Shown here piece after piece: positions 62,423 through 64,000 of a stretch of DNA of 64,000 bases. The position numbers were made by a program, and so were the translations under genes. The first letter of the stretch is position 1; every line of letters begins with the position of its first letter. The DNA comes from Glandiceps talaboti (taxonomy: Eukaryota; Hemichordata; Enteropneusta; Spengelidae), in assembly GCF_964340395.1 (NCBI RefSeq), contig NC_135551.1, forward strand, positions 25,524,503 to 25,588,502, in the 5' to 3' direction. The notes under the pieces are model-generated. The model was not told where the DNA came from, did not search any database, and worked only from the letters and a program-made list of their open reading frames with translations.

Positions 62423-62560
62423 CTATCTAGAGATGGGGAGGAAACAAAATACTGCTACGAATCCTGGCTAATGAACTGCCCGGTTGCAATGCGTCGACAA
62501 TTCGTTATTACGTGCCGTATAACGCTTATCTCTATGTGATGCATCGTGTACGTGTATCAT

Positions 62561-63030
62561 CATACAACCCTTTTCAATCAATTGTTGTAACTCTGTGTGA
62601 ACTAATTATGGCATTCTATGATGTGTGTCATACAACCCTTTTCAATCAACTGTTGTAACTCCATGTGTACTAATTATAGCATTCTATGACGTGTGTCATA
62701 CAACCCTTTTCAATCAACTGTTGTACATGTAACTCCATGTGTACTAACTATGGCATTCTATACCGTGTGTCATACAACCCTTTTCAATCAACTGTTGTAC
62801 ATCCATGTGTACTAATTATAGCATGCTATACCGTGTGTCATACAACCCTTTTCAATCAACTGTTGCAATTCCGTGTACTAATTATGTCATTCTATACCGT
62901 GTGCAGTACAACCCTTTTCGATCAACTGTTTTAATTCCTGTGAACTGATTATCGCATTCTATAACGCTAATTCCGAGGTGACTCTTTGTCCAGTGTTAAA
63001 GAACCTCTTTCAATCAACTGTTACACTTCA
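62561..63030. repeat. 68-bp tandem array, about 6-7 units
   Basis: CATACAACCCTTTTCAATCA starts units at 62561, 62629, 62697, 62771 and 62839, with diverged units at about 62905 and 62998. Unit 3 has a 6-bp ACATGT insertion, giving a 74-bp step. Conserved parts also include AACTGTTGTA, TGTGTACTAATTAT and GCATTCTATRMCGTGTGT. Confidence 0.93.
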
Positions 63031-63775
63031 GTGTCATGCCATATTTTCGTAGTACGACCATTATTAAGATCTCCTGACTTTTTGCCATGGTAACATCGTT
63101 GTTTACTTCTATTCAAACCATGGTTGACATTTAAAAAGCTATTTGCTAATACAGCGTTACATAGTTACATACAGTAGCTCCATTCGACAGTTAGGCGTTC
63201 CAGGGCCCCTAACGTCAGATCTGAATAGATTCCAAGTATAATACAACGTACGTTCAGTTCAGAGACTTACCAATTAGATATTGACATTCATACGATAAAT
63301 GCGTGATTAATTGATAACATTTACTTGAGTTATCACATAATTATCTGGCAAAATTATCATTTTTCTATGAACTCTATCATCCACAGTTCACTGAGTTGTG
63401 ATAATCAAATTTAAATATAGCTTCATATTACACACCTGTATTTATTGGTCTTTTTCCAGATTATACAGCAGCTAACATTTTTAATTTTTTATATTATTTG
63501 TCTTTAATTAAAAGAGCAAAATTTCAGTTCATATAATGATTTTAAGAGAGAATGTGTTGGAGCTTTAAGTAACGGCTTAAGTTTTAAGTCGCACAAGCCG
63601 ATTTTTTTTTTACTCAAGTGAAAATACAAATATATAATAAAACACTGATTAAGCTATCCTAGTATAATGTTTATGTTGATGCATGTTTTCTATTACATTA
63701 TAATTGTCTTCTGACATTACTAGAACAGCTGTCGATTGTTAGGTTGGGCTTTCCTCTACATGTCCACAAGATAAA
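63031..63775. other. Non-coding stretch
   Basis: Unique AT-rich DNA. TTGCCATGGTAAC at 63082-63094 is a near-perfect RFX X-box. Nothing else is supported. Confidence 0.45.
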
Positions 63776-63870
63776 TTACGTCATCGGATAGTATATAAGT
63801 TGTATCATGTTTTGAGTTCAGTCAATTGCAAGTGGTGGTTGAATAATCTTTAGTAAGTAGAATACAACAG
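63770..63870 (+). promoter_or_regulatory. Candidate core promoter: CRE-like site, TATA box and initiator
   Basis: TTACGTCATC (CREB/ATF class) lies at about 63776, TATATAAG at 63792-63799, and TCAGTC at 63818-63823, an invertebrate-type initiator with its A at 63820. The T of the TATA box is therefore at -28, the canonical distance. CAACAG|GTATAT at about 63871 could be the donor of a roughly 50-nt first exon. Transcription would leave the window to the right. Confidence 0.4.
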
Positions 63871-64000
63871 GTATATCGTGATCTACAGCAACGAGTAGGC
63901 CCCAAACCTGCATAAATTCAGCTTATATCCCTTTAAAGACTTCTTTCCAAGGAACATGCCATTTTAAGTGACAAAGTTTTCTTAGCTCTATAGAAGGCCT

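Overview
This window reads as eukaryotic nuclear DNA, most likely from a marine invertebrate. It is AT-rich, has no operon-like gene packing, is saturated with long microsatellites such as (CT)n, (TATG)n, (TCTG)n, (GATA)n, (AT)n and (CA)n, and carries short foldback, MITE-like and SINE-like dispersed repeats. The clade cannot be fixed from the sequence alone; a mollusc or other lophotrochozoan, a hemichordate or an amphioxus would all fit. I recognise no protein family, rRNA or bona fide tRNA gene anywhere, so the window is best read as intergenic or very-long-intron DNA.

Layout. 1-6 kb: plain AT-rich sequence with one CpG-richer island carrying an ETS and a YY1 consensus (3.2-3.5 kb). 6.3-9.1 kb: microsatellites and a 105-bp tandem duplication. 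9.4-17.6 kb: a block built largely of old, diverged tandem arrays with units of about 78, 340, 180, 34 and 210 bp, preceded by a 184-bp foldback MITE. 18.6-19.5 kb: a GC-richer unique patch with a candidate spliced exon. 23-29 kb: the longest microsatellite clusters, and at 27.8-28.3 kb three perfect copies of the palindromic E2F site TTTGGCGCCAAA. 30.5-32.7 kb: three copies of a dispersed repeat in +,-,+ order, next to a large foldback element with a perfect 64-bp palindrome at its centre. 33-34 kb: unique, motif-rich DNA. 34.7-45.3 kb: polypurine/polypyrimidine tracts, a SINE-like family, a MITE with 10-bp terminal inverted repeats, and weak candidate exons at 41.4-42.0 kb. 46-58 kb: more microsatellites, a microsatellite-linked duplication (51.3-51.7 kb), a 39-bp array with dimeric higher-order structure (54.7-55.0 kb) and a CpG-dense patch (56.8-57.1 kb). 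61.6-64 kb: TTGG/TTGA and GATA tracts, an 88-codon ATG-started ORF behind a strong splice acceptor, a 68-bp tandem array, and at the right edge a textbook TATA plus initiator promoter pointing out of the window.

No set of genes working together can be shown. Candidate exons rest on splice-site quality and open frame only and are scored low. The best-supported unusual features are the repeat architectures, the E2F palindrome cluster and the right-edge core promoter.
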